From: Lichenifustis flavocetrariae
GTDB taxonomy: Bacteria > Pseudomonadota > Alphaproteobacteria > Rhizobiales > Beijerinckiaceae
Length of the DNA stretch: 64,000 nucleotides
Direction: 5' to 3'
NCBI RefSeq assembly: GCF_026130545.1
Contig: NZ_JAMOIM010000009.1
Span: 62,001-126,000 of the forward strand
In this document: one piece after another, positions 62,997-64,000 of the stretch
Layout: each line of letters begins with the position of its first letter
Position numbering within the stretch: position 1 is the stretch's first letter
Program-made: the position numbers and the translations under genes
Notes under the pieces: generated by a model
Databases searched by the model: none
What the model saw: the letters and a program-made list of their open reading frames with translations, nothing else
What the model was told of the DNA's origin: nothing

Positions 62997-63836
62997 TCAG
63001 GTCGCCCGCTGGTAGACGTTGTTGCTGCGAGTTTGCAACATGAGCCGATAAGCTCTCCCGCCTCCGAGCGCAGCGATCTTGCGCGTCGCCGGGCCCGATC
63101 CGTTATCCACGATAAGGAGCTTCGGCCAGAGCCGGGGTTCGACCGTTTGAAAGAAGGGGTCGAGAACCAAATCCTCGGCTCCTTCGACATCGACCTTGAG
63201 CGCGTCGAGAACGTCGAATTGTTCATCCTTGATGATCGTGCTCAGCGCCTTGCTGGGCACACGAACGGAGTTCCGCCGACCTTGCGGGCTGACGAAGCGC
63301 GTCGAGCTCTCCCCGCTGTTGGCCGCATCCAAGAACAGCGTGATATCACCGTCCTGGTCTGTAACGGCGCACTCGAGCGCCTTGATGCTGGCGAATGGAT
63401 TTTGGCTGACGTTGTAGGTCAGCCGCTCGAAGATTTCAGGTTGAGGCTCGATGGCGAGAATCCGTGCATGAGGCCCCGCCATGGCCGCGACGAACAGGCT
63501 ATAACCGCCCACGTTGGCGCCGACGTCGATGAAGGTGAACCCGTCCCGCAAGTGCGCCGCCAAAACCGTGCGTTCCTCGGGGTCGAACAGGTGCGGCGTG
63601 AACAGGAGGTTCTTCTCGGAAACATTGTGGGCCGGGTACAATCGCATCCGCGCACCTAGGGCATCGACATCCTGCGGTTTCCCACGCAAAAGCGCGATCC
63701 CGGCTGTCCGGCAGATAAAGCCCAGGCGACGGCCCAACCATGATACCGGCCGTCTTCGCGTGACGCGCAGCACCCTGGCGACAAGCCCGTGCGGCGCGTG
63801 AAGTCCAAAGGGCGAAAGGTCGTTGTAAGCTGACAT
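62997..63836 (-). CDS. FkbM-family methyltransferase
   Basis: A 279-residue SAM-dependent methyltransferase of the FkbM family. HLRDGFTFIDVGANVGGYSL carries the SAM-binding VGANVG loop; ILAIEPQPEIFERLTYNVSQ and the LKVDVEGAEDLVLDPFFQTV block (family E/D motif) follow. Such enzymes methylate sugars or lipids of the cell surface. The ATG at 63836 has GGAG at a short distance; one at 63854 is possible. The ~165 bases at the window end upstream hold no gene. Confidence 0.85.
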   Translation of the reverse strand: MSAYNDLSPFGLHAPHGLVARVLRVTRRRPVSWLGRRLGFICRTAGIALLRGKPQDVDALGARMRLYPAHNVSEKNLLFTPHLFDPEERTVLAAHLRDGFTFIDVGANVGGYSLFVAAMAGPHARILAIEPQPEIFERLTYNVSQNPFASIKALECAVTDQDGDITLFLDAANSGESSTRFVSPQGRRNSVRVPSKALSTIIKDEQFDVLDALKVDVEGAEDLVLDPFFQTVEPRLWPKLLIVDNGSGPATRKIAALGGGRAYRLMLQTRSNNVYQRAT

Positions 63837-64000
63837 TCTTCTCCGTCGAGACATTGTGTAAGCCCCCAATCCCTTGCGGCACAAGGGGCGAGACCGCCGT
63901 GTTCTGGGACAGCACCTCAGCGTTGCGGCCAGGAGAAGGTTCGCGCCGTTGTGAATCTTTCATTTTTGCTTACATTGAACGAGACAGTCCCCGTTAGCCC

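Noticed and set aside
1-64000. CRISPR array, rRNA operon or prophage
   Set aside because: No regularly spaced repeats, rRNA-like segments or phage structural gene runs were seen. The T6SS block resembles phage tail parts, but all genes match TssB-TssH.

Overview
The window looks like a chromosomal segment of a GC-rich alphaproteobacterium, most likely Hyphomicrobiales (Rhizobiales). The best evidence is the core block pncC, ispDF fusion, dusB, ntrB, ntrC, ntrY, ntrX, hfq, hflX, mazG, which is characteristic of that class. Codon use is GC-rich, ATGA/GTGA start-stop overlaps are frequent, and several genes start with TTG or GTG. The family or genus cannot be fixed from sequence alone.

Region 1 (1-31.8 kb) is an accessory catabolic region made of several transporter and enzyme modules. 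(a) 1-4.8 kb: the 5' end of a class III aminotransferase, a GntR/FCD regulator, two translationally coupled NodB-fold deacetylases (one PuuE allantoinase-like) and two divergent SDR dehydrogenases. Similar palindromic motifs occur in both divergent promoter regions. (b) 5.0-13.6 kb: an NHL-repeat protein, a hydantoin-racemase-like protein, an amidase and a nitrate/sulfonate-type ABC importer, facing a divergent dihydropyrimidinase/hydantoinase. The set suggests uptake and ring opening of cyclic ureides. (c) 14.2-17.7 kb: a ribose-type sugar ABC importer. (d) 18.4-25.4 kb: a tight seven-gene operon (RidA-like, Asp/Glu/hydantoin racemase, polyamine-type ABC importer, asparaginase-like hydrolase) with a divergent GntR regulator. 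(e) 25.9-31.8 kb: a flavin monooxygenase, an SDR and a zinc alcohol dehydrogenase in one operon. It is preceded by a near-perfect sigma-54 promoter, a possible enhancer palindrome and an AcoR-type sigma-54 activator gene.

Region 2 (32-43 kb) begins with a decayed IS110-type transposase and an AT-rich inverted repeat. It then holds one half of a type VI secretion locus (tssB, tssC, hcp, tssE, tssF, tssG, clpV) with an OmpA-domain lipid- or wall-associated candidate and a tiny secreted peptide. The membrane complex (TssJ, L, M), TssK, TssA and VgrG are not here.

Region 3 (43-64 kb) is core genome: pncC, ispDF, dusB, ntrBC, ntrYX, hfq, hflX, mazG, a two-domain cold-shock protein, cimA-type citramalate synthase, a GNAT acetyltransferase, cysS, a conserved small protein, a YoaK/DUF1275 membrane protein, tRNA-Leu(UAA), xanthine phosphoribosyltransferase, a CinA-type molybdopterin-binding-domain protein and an FkbM methyltransferase.

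No rRNA, CRISPR array, prophage or replication origin was recognised. All family assignments come from reading motifs by eye; no database search was possible.
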